Counted from the first letter of the stretch, positions 47,843 to 62,200 are shown. The stretch: 64,000 nucleotides of DNA from Atrina japonica (GCA_030159075.1 BROG01000522.1:372001-436000); one strand, 5' to 3'. Translations and numbers: made by a program. Notes: a model not told the origin generated them from the letters alone.

Positions 47843-48179
47843 TTAATTTGAGAAACTTTTTTTTTTATTTCTTGAACAACAATTATGAGGTAATAAGAAT
47901 GTTGGGAATCTGGACTTATTTAACATGTGTAATGAATTAGCAATGCCTTTTCTATTACATTTCTATAAAATGGGCTGGTAGTTCAGCAGGGTTTAAAAAG
48001 TTTTGGATTAAAATGTAATTTCTCTATCTTTGTAGCTATATTATTTTGACTTCTGGATAGAACACTATTCTATACTAGTTTGACAGCAAATGTAAAATTC
48101 AATCCTTGTACATGTACATAAGATTGGTTTAGTTGAAGAATATTTTAATTTCATATAACAAAACTGTAGAATAAGAGGG

Positions 48180-49095
48180 GGCAATACACTATATACATAT
48201 ATGTTGTCCTCTCGCTTGAAGTACAACACTCAGAATTATAGCATACATGTCAGAGGGGACAACAAGTATATGATGACCTCTCCCTAGAAGTACAACACTC
48301 AGAATTATAGCATAAAAGAGGACAACAAAGTATATGATGTCATCTCTCTAGAAGTACAACACATAGAATTACAGTATAAGAGAGGACAACACAGTATATG
48401 ATGACCTCTCCACAGAAGTACAACACATAGAATTACAGTATAAGAGAGGACAACACAGTATATGATGACCTCTCCACAGAAGTACAACACATAGAATTAC
48501 AGTATAAGAGAGGACAACACAGTATATGATGACCTCTCCTTAGAAGTACAACACATAGAATTACAGTATAAGAGAGGACAACACAGTATATGATGACCTC
48601 TCCTTAGAAGTACAACACATAGAATTACAGTATAAGAGAGGACAACACAGTATATGATTACCTCTCCCTAGAAGTACAACACATAGAATTACAGTATAAG
48701 AGAGGACAACACAGTATATGATGTCATCTCCCTAGAAGTACAACACTCAGAATTATAGCATAAGAGAGGACAACAAAGTATATGATGTCATCTCCCTAGA
48801 AGTACAACACATAGAATTACAGTATAAGAGAGGACAACACAGTATATGATGTCATCTCCTTAGAAGTACAACACTCAGAATTACAGTATAAGAGAGGACA
48901 ACACAGTATATGATGACCTCTCCTTAGAAGTACAACACATAGAATTACAGTATAAGAGAGGACAACACAGTATATGATGACCTCTCCTTAGAAGTACAAC
49001 ACATAGAATTACAGTATAAGAGAGGACAACACAGTATATGATGACCTCTCCATAGAAGTACAACACAGAATTATAGTATAAGAGACTACAGCACA
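48180..49095. repeat. 64-bp minisatellite, about 14 copies
   Basis: Unit with AGAAGTACAACACATAGAAT, TACAGTATAAGAGAGGACAA and CACAGTATATGATGACCTCT. Spacing is exactly 64 in the central part (48421, 48485, 48549). Upstream of MATCAP coding exon 1. Confidence 0.93.
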
Positions 49096-49322
49096 GTATT
49101 TGATGTTCTCCCCCTTGACTGATGTTGCTGTGAATATGTCACAGCATGTTGCTACGAAGAAAGTGCATGTGTATATGGGAGGAATTTTGGTACACATTTT
49201 ACCCCAAAAAGTAACTCAAAATCAGGATAGAAATTTGATACATGTACATCAACAATAAACAACAGATTTCCAGAACATCTCATAGATTTATCCAAAAAGA
49301 TATTTATTTCATAAACAGCTAG

Positions 49323-49325
<3 letters not shown>

Positions 49326-49361
<36 letters not shown>
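49326..49361. repeat. (AT)n microsatellite
   Basis: About 18 AT dinucleotides. Shorter AT runs are at 19378-19399 and 29189-29208. Confidence 0.95.
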
Positions 49362-49366
<5 letters not shown>

Positions 49367-49689
49367 ATATTTATCAATAATAACAACTCTCACATGAAAC
49401 TATGGATACTGTCATTTAGTAAAACGAAGAGCCAAAATCTGTCTTCTGAATTTGTTTTTATAATTCCTGTAATATTCTTATATAATGTCAAATTTATATC
49501 ATACAAATTTACGTTACATGTAAAATGATGATTAGATATATATTAAACATCTTTACCATGCCATAAAGCAACATTATGTCATTAAGCCATTTAAGGTAAA
49601 TTTTAAAATAATGTTACTAGCTAGATCTAGCTATCACTACCTTTAGACAGTGTTTTAAATTTATACTTTTTAATAATAAAATATATTAC

Positions 49690-49880
49690 CTTCCTGAGCC
49701 AGATTAATGATATCCGGTTAATTGGCCCAATCAAAGGGAACCGGAATGTCACTGTACGCCTCCCTTAGCCTTAGGTTTGGCCTTTCTATAGACTATACAG
49801 TCCGAAGTCGACCGATCAAACCAAACTTGTGACGACAAGTCATCTAAATCCATTGTCACTGTTTAAATATTGAAAATACA
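49690..49880 (-). other. Possible non-coding first exon and promoter of MATCAP
   Basis: On the minus strand a donor-like GGAAG|GTAATA ends at 49690, preceded by sequence of more even base composition (about 49690-50020). Coding exon 1 has an in-frame stop just upstream and a strong acceptor at 47445, so a spliced 5' UTR is needed if that acceptor is used. The start is a guess and no transcript evidence is available. Confidence 0.3.
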
Positions 49881-50445
49881 TAAACTGCATTATTGGTATG
49901 CATGTGACAAAATTAATTGTGCTGCAATACCCTCTCAGATGTTGTCTTTCACGATCTTTTATGACGCTCTACCCTGGCAACTAACCCGGAAATGATTTGT
50001 GTGGGTCATTGTCAAAAAAGAGAGAATCGGGCCATGTTCCGGACAATATTTAAAAAATAATAATAATCACTGAGATGTTTTCTAGTACCTCATAATATAA
50101 CAAAATAACCAAATCTTGACATTTATTAAAGAAGAAGTTGATAGAGTGAAAACATTTAAACTGATTATCATGTTCGGAATTAAATGAAGTTCGTTATGGG
50201 TTTTAATTTTACTTTTTTCAAGATGTCAGCGCCCATTGAGTTTTACAGTTTGCATTAGCATATGTTTCTGGACTTTTGGGTACGCCTCCATAACGCCCAC
50301 ATTCAATATCTAGTAAATCTATTTGAAACATTTTTACTCACATCCGTTTCATACTTATAGGACAATTTCCTATCATTTTATAATTTCAGCTGGAAACGGC
50401 TGCTTTACATATGTTTTGAACTGTTGAATTTGAGTAAATTGAGAG

Positions 50446-51040
50446 CGGTAAGGCGATTTACCAAAACAGACTTAAATTACCGAAACAAGGCCGAAACACA
50501 CTTAAATTAGAAGACCAAGATACAAATGTCGTAACATATGTTTTGGAATATTTTAAAAATGTAATTTGTAACCTACTTTATGAGTATTTATGGATTAATT
50601 CCGAATAAATTTCAAAAACTGGAGTCAGGACCGAAACACACTACAGTTACCGAAGCAGACAATAACAATACCAAAAAAACATCACAAAGGCACATTGATG
50701 ACCATAGCAGGATACAGAATGTTTAAATAATTATTTAAAATGTATTTTGTAACATGACTTCTGTAAAATTATTGATTAAATTTAACGAATAAATCCTTAA
50801 ACAAGACCAAAACACACTACAATTACCAAAACAGGTCGGTCTTGTTTCGGTAATTATATCTAGTCTGTTTCTGTCTTGTTTGGGAAATTTATTAAGAATT
50901 AAGCCATAATTATACTTAAATTATGTTACAAAATACATTTTAAATGTATATACTACAATATTTGTATCTTGCTTCAGTAATTGTGGTGTGTTTCGGTCTG
51001 TTTTGGTAATTGTAGTCTGTTTTAGTAAATTGTCCAACCC
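50446..51040. mobile_element. hAT-like MITE, copy 2, uninterrupted
   Basis: Same sequence as the element at 15835, without the SINE. Flanked by ATTGAGAG at 50438-50445 and 51041-51048. It also carries an internal inverted copy of the terminal motif (AAACAGGTCGGTCTTGTTTC, about 50830-50850). It lies upstream of MATCAP. Confidence 0.85.
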
Positions 51041-51284
51041 ATTGAGAGGGGGTGACTTTACTTTTTCGTTTTTTTTTCTGGAATGGTTAATGTTTCGAAG
51101 ATGACAGCAACCCCATAGGTCCTCCAAATCTACAATTTTTAGATATGGTTGAGCATCGCCTATGGGAAAGCAGTTCAAAATGAATATTTTATATACTTTT
51201 AGATTGTTTACACTTACAATTGGGGACAGCCCACTTACCGAAGGCCCGTTACTCCGAAAAACCTGCATTATGCCATTTGAATTC

Positions 51285-51835
51285 CTAAATGATTATTGAT
51301 ATCAATAAATCAATTTATTTTGAAAGCAGTAATAATCTATTGATATTAATAAATCAAATACTCATCAATAAATCAAAATATTGACATCAATTATTAAATC
51401 GAAATATTAAAATTATTCGAACATATTTGTTGATTTCAATAGTTCGATTCAATGATTTCAATAATAGTAATTATTGATATAAGTAACTCAGTGATTTGAT
51501 TGATATCAATAAAAAGAAATATTAATATTAATGAATAAGTTCAAGTTATTGAAATCTATGATATAAATAATTAAAATTTTTTATATAAAGAATTTGAATT
51601 ATTGATTTCCAAAAACAGATTGGAATATTTGATATCAATAATTCAATTTTATTATATAAATAAGTAGGTTGGAATTTTTGACATTAATAATTCAGTTTAT
51701 TGATATCAACATCATGAATCATTGGTATCAACAATTCCATCGTTGATATCAATGATTTCAGTTCATTTATTGATGTAAATATTGAATTATTGAGATTAAT
51801 AATTCGAATTATTGATGATCAATAAACAGACAATT
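51285..51835. repeat. AT-rich degenerate repeat of TTGATATCAA palindromes
   Basis: Very many variants of ATTGATATCAATAA and TTATTGATATCAA over about 550 bases, plus AATAATTCAA-type spacers. No ORF. Confidence 0.85.
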
Positions 51836-53750
51836 TGTAGTAATACAGTGACTCATGGAGTAGGCTGTAAAGAGAAAAACTTGACGCCGTAATGGATATT
51901 ACTGTCATTGACGTATCTGGCCTTCAGAGTAATCGGGCCTTCGGAATATCAGACCTGAATAACGGGCCCTTGGGCTACCTGGCAGTAACTGTTAACAGTA
52001 TAGTATGGTAGTGTACTGATGTAGCATGTGCAGAACAGTAGGTACATGTAGATATGGAATCACAGATAAGTCAGCCCTAGGACAACTCGGCCCATTTTTA
52101 GGACAACTCTCCCTGAGCATAAGACAATTCAGTCCCATGTATTAGACAAGTGGGTTCTAAAAAGTTTGTTGCGTATATATGCAACTTCGGCCTATGTAAA
52201 GGACAACTTGGCCCTTATTCTCTAAACTTTCTGCCCTGATTTTAGCTATTTTTTGGGGTAAAAAAATTGCTAAAATCGGGACAGAAAGTTCGGCTTAAGT
52301 TGTATACGTATGCATTAGATGACTAGAATCCATGCATGGGATGACTTGAAGATGATGTATTACAGTAGGCAATAATAATATTATTATTCTCATGTAGTTA
52401 TACCAAAGAACTAGTTTCTGTTTCAGCGTTCTTTTTCTTGCTTTACATTGTATATTAGGTTAGAAATTTAGACTGCAAATTGTAATTAACCATGATTGTG
52501 CCTCCTTAGTTGATAAATAAATATTGAATAAAGAAGAATATAAACCTTTTTGCTAATTTCCTATATCTTATTAGCTCTTGGATGAAAGTCTGGAGATCTA
52601 TTATCATACCCCAGCTGGGTCCTGGCATCGTTGACGGCGGTGGCACCCGTAAACAAAATAAAATTAAAAAAACTTTAATTTGGCCTATATTTTTTAACTG
52701 CAAGGGACAAGGCTTTGATATCTCACATACAGAATCCTTATGACCAGAGCTTTCATTTTTGACCTTGACTTTTGACCTAGTGGCCTTGACTTTGACTTTG
52801 ACCTACTTTTCAAGAACTTTAACTGGAGCAATATCTTTACAACCTTGAGGGATATGGCTTTGATATTTCACATATATATTCCTTATCACCAGAGCTTTAT
52901 ATTTTATATGACCACATTTTGTCTTTCCTTTATAACTTCTTGACAAAAGCAAGACACATTTAAGACTTTAATTTTGTTAGAAACCCATTGTTGAATTTAT
53001 CCATTGTGACATAATTTTTCGGTCTGTTTTAGGCTATACATGTAGACTTATGTTTCTACCCTTGTTATTATAACAATTGTTTTGATCAATTTTCACTTTC
53101 CAAGGAAATGTTATACAGGGTTTATAAGCCTATCTTTTTAATGTGCACTGTTACTCTCAATTTATTTTTCCGGACATTGGGTGGATACTAGTAGTCAGAA
53201 GTCGAGTCAGAATTAAATGTCTCATTAACCGGAATAACCCTTAGGCTTAGTTAAAACTGTAACTAGTTAACCCCCTACCTGTACATGAGTGTTTGTATGC
53301 AAAATAACTGTATAGCTAACGGGAGACGGTGTCAGGTAATTTCAGCACTAGTAAGCAAGTATTTTTGGCACTTCCTAAAACATATGTTAAAATTTGATTT
53401 TTAGAAACAAATATTTATCATGAGATATGAATAAAGTTAATGCCTTGAAAGTGAGTTTTACAAATGTGGGAAATAGCTTTCATTGGGATGTCTCTCCACT
53501 CACTCAAGAGTAACACCTGTCCCACAAAATGGCATATCCGGCAAAAATTTGACCAGAAAAAATCTCCTAAACGTTTTATTTGAATAAATATTTGTGGAGA
53601 GAGACTAGTGAAGCGTCAGGTTGATGATTGAGAAACTGATGATTAAAATTTGACAAAGGTTCTTGGATCATACAAATTTACAGAACATTTTCCACCTGTT
53701 TACCATTTACCATAAAATGCTTGCTTATTAATTGATTTATCTTAATCAAT
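51836..53750. other. Intergenic between MATCAP and MPPE1
   Basis: Apart from the 151-bp duplication, contains a cluster of GGACAACTCGGCCC-like short repeats at 52075-52215. No gene recognised. Confidence 0.5.
52715..52910. repeat. About 151-bp duplication
   Basis: AAGGCTTTGATATCTCACAT...ATGACCAGAGCTTT recurs as TATGGCTTTGATATTTCACA...ATCACCAGAGCTTT 151 bases later. Confidence 0.65.
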
Positions 53751-53751
53751 A

Positions 53752-55318
53752 TTACCTGTTTATGCCGATATTACTTGATGTTGATATTACTTGATGTTGA
53801 TATTTCTTGATGTTGATATTTCTTGATGTCGATATTACTTGATGTCGATATTACTTAATGCAGATATTACTTGATTTTGATATTACTTGATGGTGATATT
53901 ATTTGGTGCTGATATTACTTGATGCTGAAAAATTACTTGATGCTGATATTACTTGATGTCGATATTACTTGATGCGGATATTACTTGATGTCGATATTAC
54001 TTGATGCGGATATTACTTGGTGTTGATATTACTTGATGTCGATATAACTTGATACTGATATTACTTGATGCGGATATTACTTGGTGTTGATATTACTTGA
54101 TACTGATATTAATTGATGTTGATATTACTTGATGTCAATATAACTTGATATTACTTGATGCTGATATTACTTGATGCTGATATTACTTGATGTCGATATT
54201 ACTTGATGTCGATATTACTTGATGCGGATATTACTTGATGTTGATAATACTTGATGTCGATATTACTTGATATTACTTGATGCTGATATTACTTGATGTC
54301 GATATTACTTGATGTCGATATTACTTGATGCTGATATTACTTGATGTTGATATTACTTGATGCCGATATTACTTGATGTCGATATAACTTGATGCAGATA
54401 TTACTTGATATTACTTGATGTTGATATTACTTGATGCAGATATTACTTGATGTTGATATTACTTGGTGCAGATATTACTTGATGTCAATATTACTTGATA
54501 TTACTTGATGTTGATATAACTTGATACAGATATTACTTGATGTCAATATTACTTGATATTACTTGATGCTGATATTACTTGATGTCGATATTACTTGATG
54601 TCGATATTACTTGATGCTGATATTACTTGATGTTGATATTACTTGATGCATATATTACTTGATGTCAATATTACTTGATATTACTTGATGTTGATATAAC
54701 TTGATGCAGATATTACTTGATGTCAATATTACTTGATATTACTTGATGTCGATATTACTTGATGTTGATATTACTTGATGTTGATATTACTTGATGCAGA
54801 TATTACTTGATGTCAATATTACTTGATATTAATTGATGTCGATATTACTTGATGCTGATTTTACTTGATGTTGATATTACTTGATGCAGATATTACTTGA
54901 TGTCAATATTACTTGATATTACTTGATGTTGATATAACTTGATGCAGATATTACTTGATGTCGATATTACTTGATATTACTTGATGCTGATATTACTTGA
55001 TGTCGATATTACTTGATGTCGATATTACTTGATGCTGATATTACTTGATGTTGATATTACTTGATGCAGATATTACTTGATGTCATTATTACTTGATATT
55101 ACTTGATGTCGATATTACTTGATGCTGATTTTACTTGATGTTGATATTACTTGATGCAGATATTACTTGATGTCAATATTACTTGATATTACTTGATGTC
55201 GATATTACTTGATGCTGATATTACATGATGTTGATATAACTTGATGCAGATATTACTTGATGTCAATGTTACTTGATATTACTTGATGTTGATATAACTT
55301 GATGCTGATATTACATGT
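53752..55318. repeat. 16-bp minisatellite, 1.57 kb, with 90/180-bp higher-order periods
   Basis: Unit GATATTACTTGATGYY. A compound of the basic unit and a shortened ATATTACTTGATATTACTTG link repeats at spacings of 90 and 180 bases (for example 54481, 54661, 54901 and 55081-55261). Lies 0.6 kb upstream of the MPPE1 start. Confidence 0.93.
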
Positions 55319-55454
55319 ACTTGTACTGTACAAACTTACATTATACACTTTTCCAACACGTTTCTATATCCTCAGTGTCTCTAACTGTACATGACTTATG
55401 AACAAAGGTAAAGCCTTAAAACTGAGCAAAGCTCTGTGATTTCCCAATTGTAAC

Positions 55455-55760
55455 GTAACATTAGATAGGGTATTTAGGGTAGATATAAAAAATGGGAAAG
55501 ATAGGGTAGATGAGGTAGATAGGAAAAGTGGGGTAGATATGGTAGGTGGGATAGATAGTGTAGGTGGGGTAGATATGGTGAATAAGGTAGATAAGGTAGG
55601 TGGGAAACATGTAGATAGGGTACATAGGTGAAGTAGATAGTGTTGATGGGGTAGATATGGTGAATGAGGTAGATGGAGTAGTCAGGGTAGATGGGGTAGA
55701 TAAAGTAGGTTAGGTAGATAAGGAAGGTGAGGTAGATAGGGTAGGTGAGGGCGATAGGGA
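55455..55760. repeat. Purine-rich GGTAGAT repeat
   Basis: Degenerate 8-12-bp units such as GGGTAGATAAGGTAGG, between the 16-bp array and the MPPE1 start exon. Strong G/A strand bias. Confidence 0.85.
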
Positions 55761-55932
55761 AGCTTTCTTATTTCTTGTACATGTTGTAAGATTTTTTTTC
55801 TTCATTTTATATATATGTACCGTACATGTAGAACAGATTATGACACTTTTGATGATTTTTCCAGATGTAGACACAGAAAGACGTTATCAGCTTCACATTG
55901 TGCCTTGCAAGAGATGCAGAATTTGAATTTAC

Positions 55933-56249
55933 ATGGATTGGGTAAAAGGATTTGCTATCTTCATTGTAAAGATGGTTTGGATTTTATGTCAGTTACCTGC
56001 AAGATTATGGCATAACGCAAGATCAAACAGACTGATACGCTTCATTGCCCTACTGTTCTTTCTATTGATATATTGTGAATATATCCATTACTTTTTTGTG
56101 CTGCTGTTTTGTAAGTGGCCAGAGTTAAGACAGAGCAGCCAAGACTTTTCCTCAAGTTTCAACGATAAAAAGACCCTGAAAGTGATGATTTTAGCTGACA
56201 CACACTTACTTGGCTTCAGAGAGGGTCACTGGTTTGATAAACTAAGAAG
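55933..56249 (+). CDS. MPPE1: MPPE1 exon 1 (TM segment and ADTH motif)
   Basis: Starts MDWVKGFAIFIVKMVW. Hydrophobic run RFIALLFFLLIYCEYIHYFF, then KVMILADTHLLG, ending in phase 2 with donor AGAAG|GTATAG. Confidence 0.9.
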
Positions 56250-59200
56250 GTATAGTAAATGTCAGTTACAGGTGCTTGTTTATACATCGTCAGGTACATG
56301 TATACATGTAGTAAGGTCAGAATGTGATGTCCGTATAAAACTCCGGTCATAAGGTCAAAATATGATGTTCATGTAAAACTCAGGTCAAAAGTTCAGAATG
56401 TAATGTTCATTTAAAACTCCAGTCATAAGGTCAAAATATGATGTTCATGTAAAACTCAGGTCAAAAGTTCAGAATGTAATGTTCATTTAAAACTCCGGTC
56501 ATAAGGTCAAAATGTGATGTGAAAATGTGAAATTCAGGTCATAAGAACTAAATATAATAATCATGTAATGTTCAGGTCTTACGATAAAAATGTAGTGTTT
56601 GTGTAAATCTCCGGTCGTAAGGTAAAAATGTTATGTTCATTTAAAACTCAGGTCAGAAGGTCAGAATGTAGTGTTCATTTAAAACTCGGGTCATAAGGTC
56701 AGAATGTAATGTTCATGTAAAACTCCAGTTGTAAGGTAAAAATGTTATGTTCATGTAAAACTCCAGTTGTAAGGTAAAAATGTAATGTTCATGTAAAACT
56801 CAGGTCTTAATTAATGTCAAAATGTTATGTTCATGTAAAACTCCAGTCGTCAGGTCAAAATATGATGTTAATGTAAAACTCTGGTCATCGGTAAAAATGT
56901 AATGTTTATGTAAAACTTGGGTAGTAATGTCATGTTCATGTAAAACTCTGGTCATAAAGTGAAAAAGCTAACTCCATCAACGTTTTATGATGAATTTGTC
57001 GTTTGTTCATACCCAATTTTGGTGAGTGCACAGCTACATTACGTGGTCGTGTGCTTAGTTTCAGTTTGCCGAGGTTGGGATTGAATAAACAACATTATGC
57101 TAAAGTAAACCTGCTGTATAAGAATTAATATAAGCTTCAAGCTTTTTTTCTATTCCTGACTTACCATGAACTGATAATTGTATTGTTTGTTTGTTTGTTT
57201 GTTTATTGTTATTTAACGTCCCACTCAAGAATCTTTCACTCAGATAATTGTATTGTATTCTGTATGTCAGTGATAAACTAATAAACACAGTACATGTATG
57301 TGATTGACAAAAAAGCTTGTACATGTAATTCTGGCATTTGCTACATGGGCCTATTTAAATGGGATGTATTAGACACTACACATCTTTTGACCCCAATACT
57401 GACATATGGACATCACCATCAGATAACAATCTCCTTATAAATGGGAAATTCCAGGAAAAACACTAACATAATAAACTAATATTTAAAGGCAAATATTGTA
57501 ACCTATATATGGAAATTTTTGACAGAAAAAATATTCATGTCATCTTAAGTTCGCCCTAAATAACAATCGTCTCACAGATGGCACATGTATGTATGTGTTT
57601 CAATTATTTACCTAAAAAGTTTGCTTTCATTTTGAGTTCCCCCTCTCATCTAAGAGCGAAAATGGTGAAATTTGGATGGAACCCTAAATTTTCCAGTACA
57701 TGTGTACAGTATTATTATTAATTTTATATTTCAGGGAATGGCAAATGGAACGTTCCTTTCAGACCAGCATGATGATACATAGTCCTGATGTCGTATTTAT
57801 TCTGGGTAGTGTTCATTTTCTTTTTACTAAAAAACATGGGCAAAACTGAACCATTTTTCATATTAAAAAAGTTTCATTGTTTACATGATTGACTTTTGAC
57901 ACACCTAAGAATAACATAACTTCCTTGTTGGTGCACATGCCTGTGTGGTGATAAATATTTTATAAATACCATATACAACCCAATTAGGTCCCTAGGCAAT
58001 AACAAAATAGAAAAAGGATTGGGGCGGAGCTTATCAGGACCAGTTCAATCCAACTGTCTTCCTAGACCAGTAGGCTCTAATATAAAGGGGATCTTATTAG
58101 GACCAGTAGGCTCTAATATAAAGGGGATCTTATTAGGACCAGTAGGCTCTAATATAAAGGGGATCTTATTAGGACCAGTAGGGTCTAATATAGAGGGGAT
58201 CTTATTAGGACCAGTAGGCTCTAATATAAAGGGGATCTTATTAGGACCAGTAGGACCAGTATTAGGTCTAATATAGAGGGGATCTTATTAGGACCAGTAG
58301 GCTCTGATATAGAGGGTATCTTATTAGGACCAGTAGGCTCTTGAGGGGATAGGGTCTAATATAAAGGGGATCTTATTAGGACCAGTAGGGTCTAATATAG
58401 GGGAGACCAGGAATATAGAGGGGATGCTTATTAGGACCAGTAGGCTCTAATATAAAGGGGATCTTATTAGGACCAATAGGCTAGGGTCTAATATAAAGGG
58501 GATCTTATTAGGACCATTAGGCTCTATATATAAAGGGGATCTTATTAGGACCAGTATTAGGGTCTAATATAGAGGGGGATCTTGATATAGAGGGGATAGG
58601 ACCAGTAGGCTCTAATATAAAGGGGATCTTATTAGGACCAGTAGGGTCTAATATAGAGGGGATCTTATTAGGACCAGTAGGGTCTAATATAGAGGGGGAT
58701 CTCTAATATATTAGGACCAGTAGGCTCTGATATAGAGGGTATTAGGACTTATTAGGACCAGTAGGGTCTAATATAAAAAGGGGATCTTATTAGGACCAGT
58801 AGGGTCTAGGCTCTAATATAGAGGGGATCTTATTAGGACCAGTAGGCTCCAGTAATATAAGAGGGGACCAGTAGGCTCTCTTATTAGGACCAGTAGGGTA
58901 ATATGGTCTAATATAGAGGGGGATCTTATTAGGACCAGTAGGGTCTAATATAAAGGGGATCTTATATAAAGGGGACCTTAGGACCAGTAGGGTCTAATAT
59001 AGAGGGGATCCTATAAGGGTATTAATATAGAGGGGATCTTATTAGGACCAGTAGGCTAGGGGGGTCTAATATAAAGGGGATCTTATTAGGACCAGTAGGG
59101 TCTAATATAGAGGGGATCTTATTAGGACCAGTAGGGTCTAATATAAAGGGATCTAATTAGGACCAGTAGGGTCTAATATAGAGGGGATCTTATTAGGACC

Positions 59201-62200
59201 AGTAGGCTCTAATATAGAGGGGATCTTATTAGGACCAGTAGGCTCTAATATAGAGGGGATCTTATTAGGACCAGTAGGCTCTGATATAGAGGGGATCTTA
59301 TTAGGACCAGTAGGCTCTAATATAAAGGGGATCTTATTAGGACCAGTAGGGTCTAATATAGAGGGGATCTTATTAGGACCAGTAGGGTCTAAAATAGAGG
59401 GGATCTTATTAGGACCAGTAGGGTCTAATATAGAGGGGATCTTATTAGGACCAGTAGGGTCTAATATAGAGGGGATCTTATTAGGACTATAAAGGGGATC
59501 TTATTAGGGTCTAATATAGAGGGGATCTTATTAGGACCAGTAGGCTCTAATATAATATAGAGGGCTCTAATATAGAGGGGATCTTATTAGGACCAGTAGG
59601 CTCTAATATAGAGGGGATCTTATTAGGACCAGTAGGCTCTAATATAGAGGGGATCTTATTAGGACCAGTAGGGTCTAATATAGAGAGGATCTTATTAGGA
59701 CCAGTAGGCTCTGATATAAAGGGGATCTTATTAGGACCAGTAGGGTCTAATATAGAGAGGATCATATTAGGACCAGTAGGCTCTAATATAGAGGGGATCT
59801 TATTAGGACCAGTAGGCTCTAATATAAAGGGGATCTTATTAGGACCAGTAGGCTCTGATATAGAGGGGATCTTATTAGGACCAGTAGGGCCTAATATAGA
59901 GGGGATCTTATTAGGACCAGTAGGCTCTAATATAAAGGGGATCTTATTAGGACCAGTAGGGTCTAATATAGAGGGGATCTTATTAGGACCAGTAGGCTCT
60001 AATATAGAGGGGATCTTATTAGGACCAGTAGGCTCTAATATAAAGGGGATCTTATTAGGACCAGTAGGGTCTAATATAAAGGGGATCTTATTAGGACCAG
60101 TAGGGTCTAATATAAAGGGGATCTTATTAGGACCAGTAGGGTCTAATATAGAGGGAGGATCATATTAGGACCAGTAGGCTCTAATATAGAGGGGATCTTA
60201 TTAGGACCAGTAGGGTCTAATATAAAGGGGATCTTATTAGGACCAGTAGGGTCTAATATAGAGAGGATCTTATTAGGACCAGTAGGCTCTGATATAGAGG
60301 GGATCTTATTAGGACCAGTAGGGTCTAATATAGAGGGGATCTTATTAGGACCAGTAGGGTCTAATATAGAGGGGATCTTATTAGGACCAGTAGGCTCTAA
60401 TATAGAGGGTATCTTATTAGGACCAGTAGGCTCTAATAGAGGGGATCTTATTAGGACCAGTAATATAGAGGGGATCTTTATTAGGACCAGTAGGGGATCT
60501 AAGGACCAGTATAAAAGGGGATCTTATTAGGACCAGTAGGGTCTAATATAGAGAGGATCTTATTAGGACCAGTAGGGTCTAATAAAGGGGATAGGACCAG
60601 AGGGGGATCTTATTAGGACCAGTAGGGTTAGGACCAGTAGGTTCTAATATAGAGGGGGTCTTATTAGGACCAGTAGGCTCTAATATAAAGGGGATCTTAT
60701 TAGGACAAGTAGGCTCTAATATGGCAGGGGGTGCTTATTAGGACCAGTTGGATTAAATGTCTGACCTAGACTGGTAGGCCCTTATATGGGGGTGGGTGGG
60801 GGGTAGGACCAGTTCAATGCAGCTTCTGATATGTCCCAGTAGGCTCTAATATATTTGGGGAGGCTTGTTAGGACCAATTCAATCCAGCCCCCAATCTGTA
60901 CCAGTAGGCCCTAATATAGGTTCATGTATTTAGCTTACACAAGCTTGATAGTTATCGCAGATGACAAATATAAACATTCCTCTGTGGTAAGTGAATTAGA
61001 AATGAATTCTTACGACCACAGAAATCCTTTACAAGTATTGCAGTTTTGATAAATTTCAAGTCTTGTATCATAATATTTGTTTTCTTACTGTAGGAGATGT
61101 ATTAGATGAGGGGAAGTGGTGTTCTGATAAAGAATTCAAATACCATGTGAAAAGATTCAAGAAAATGTTTGCTACACCTAAAGGAACAAATATGTATGTT
61201 CTTTCTGGTAACCATGACGAAGGATTTCATTATTTGTAAGTAAATATACAATTTTTTTATTCATAGATCAAAATGATAGAACCAATTAGAAATTACAAGT
61301 TGATAAGAGATCCATTAGAAATACCAAATGATAGATTCATTAGAAGTTACAAAATGATAGATCTATTAGAAATTACCAAATAGTAGATCCATTAAAATTA
61401 CCAAATGATAGATCCAAATTACTGAATGACAGATCCATTAGAAGTTGCAGAATGATAGATCTTTTGGAAATTACCAAATAATAGATCCATAATAGATCCG
61501 CGCTTGTTTTGAGTTATAACGCGCTAATTTCACATTATTGCATACTTATTTTTTTTATCATATACCAAATGAGCTCAATTGGCTTTCATAACAAACTCCA
61601 AGATTTCCTGAAAATAGTTGAATTCTATTAACTTTGTATCTCACAAATATTCACTGCTGTTTGACAATTGACAGGATGACCAAAACAAAGCACAAGAGAT
61701 TTGAGAAAGCCTTTCAGTCACCTTCCGTCAAGATGATCCAGATAAAAGGAAATATATTTGTGCTTCTGAACAGTATGACAATGGAGGGTGATGGATGTGA
61801 CCTGTGCTCTGAGGCAGTTAGTGCGCTAGAGGAGTTGTCATGGCAACTGAAATGTGCTCAGGTAATAAAAGCTTTGAAGTTGACTTTTTACACATTGATC
61901 ATATACCTCTGAGATAGAAAGATTGGAGGACATGTTTTTTTAATCTATCTGTCTGTCCACATTTGGTAAATTTCTTTCCTTAAATTATAACCAAACCCAG
62001 CTTGATGCTTTATATTAATAAGAATTAGATGAGCTGGTTTTTGTCCATCTGCCAGAGTTATGGGACTTTGAATCTTTATCAATGTCTTAATTCTCAGAGA
62101 ATAGTTCTATAAACACCTCACTAAAACATTGTACCATGTGCAACTTTTAATTAGATTCTGATGGTGAGGATACCGTGTGTAACTATATGTAGATTTATAG

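Noticed and set aside
58019..59765. Open frames with GSNIKGILLGPV- and EPTGPNKIPSIL-type repeats
   Set aside because: Products of a 36-bp array inside MPPE1 intron 2; the period is a multiple of three, so frames stay open on both strands.
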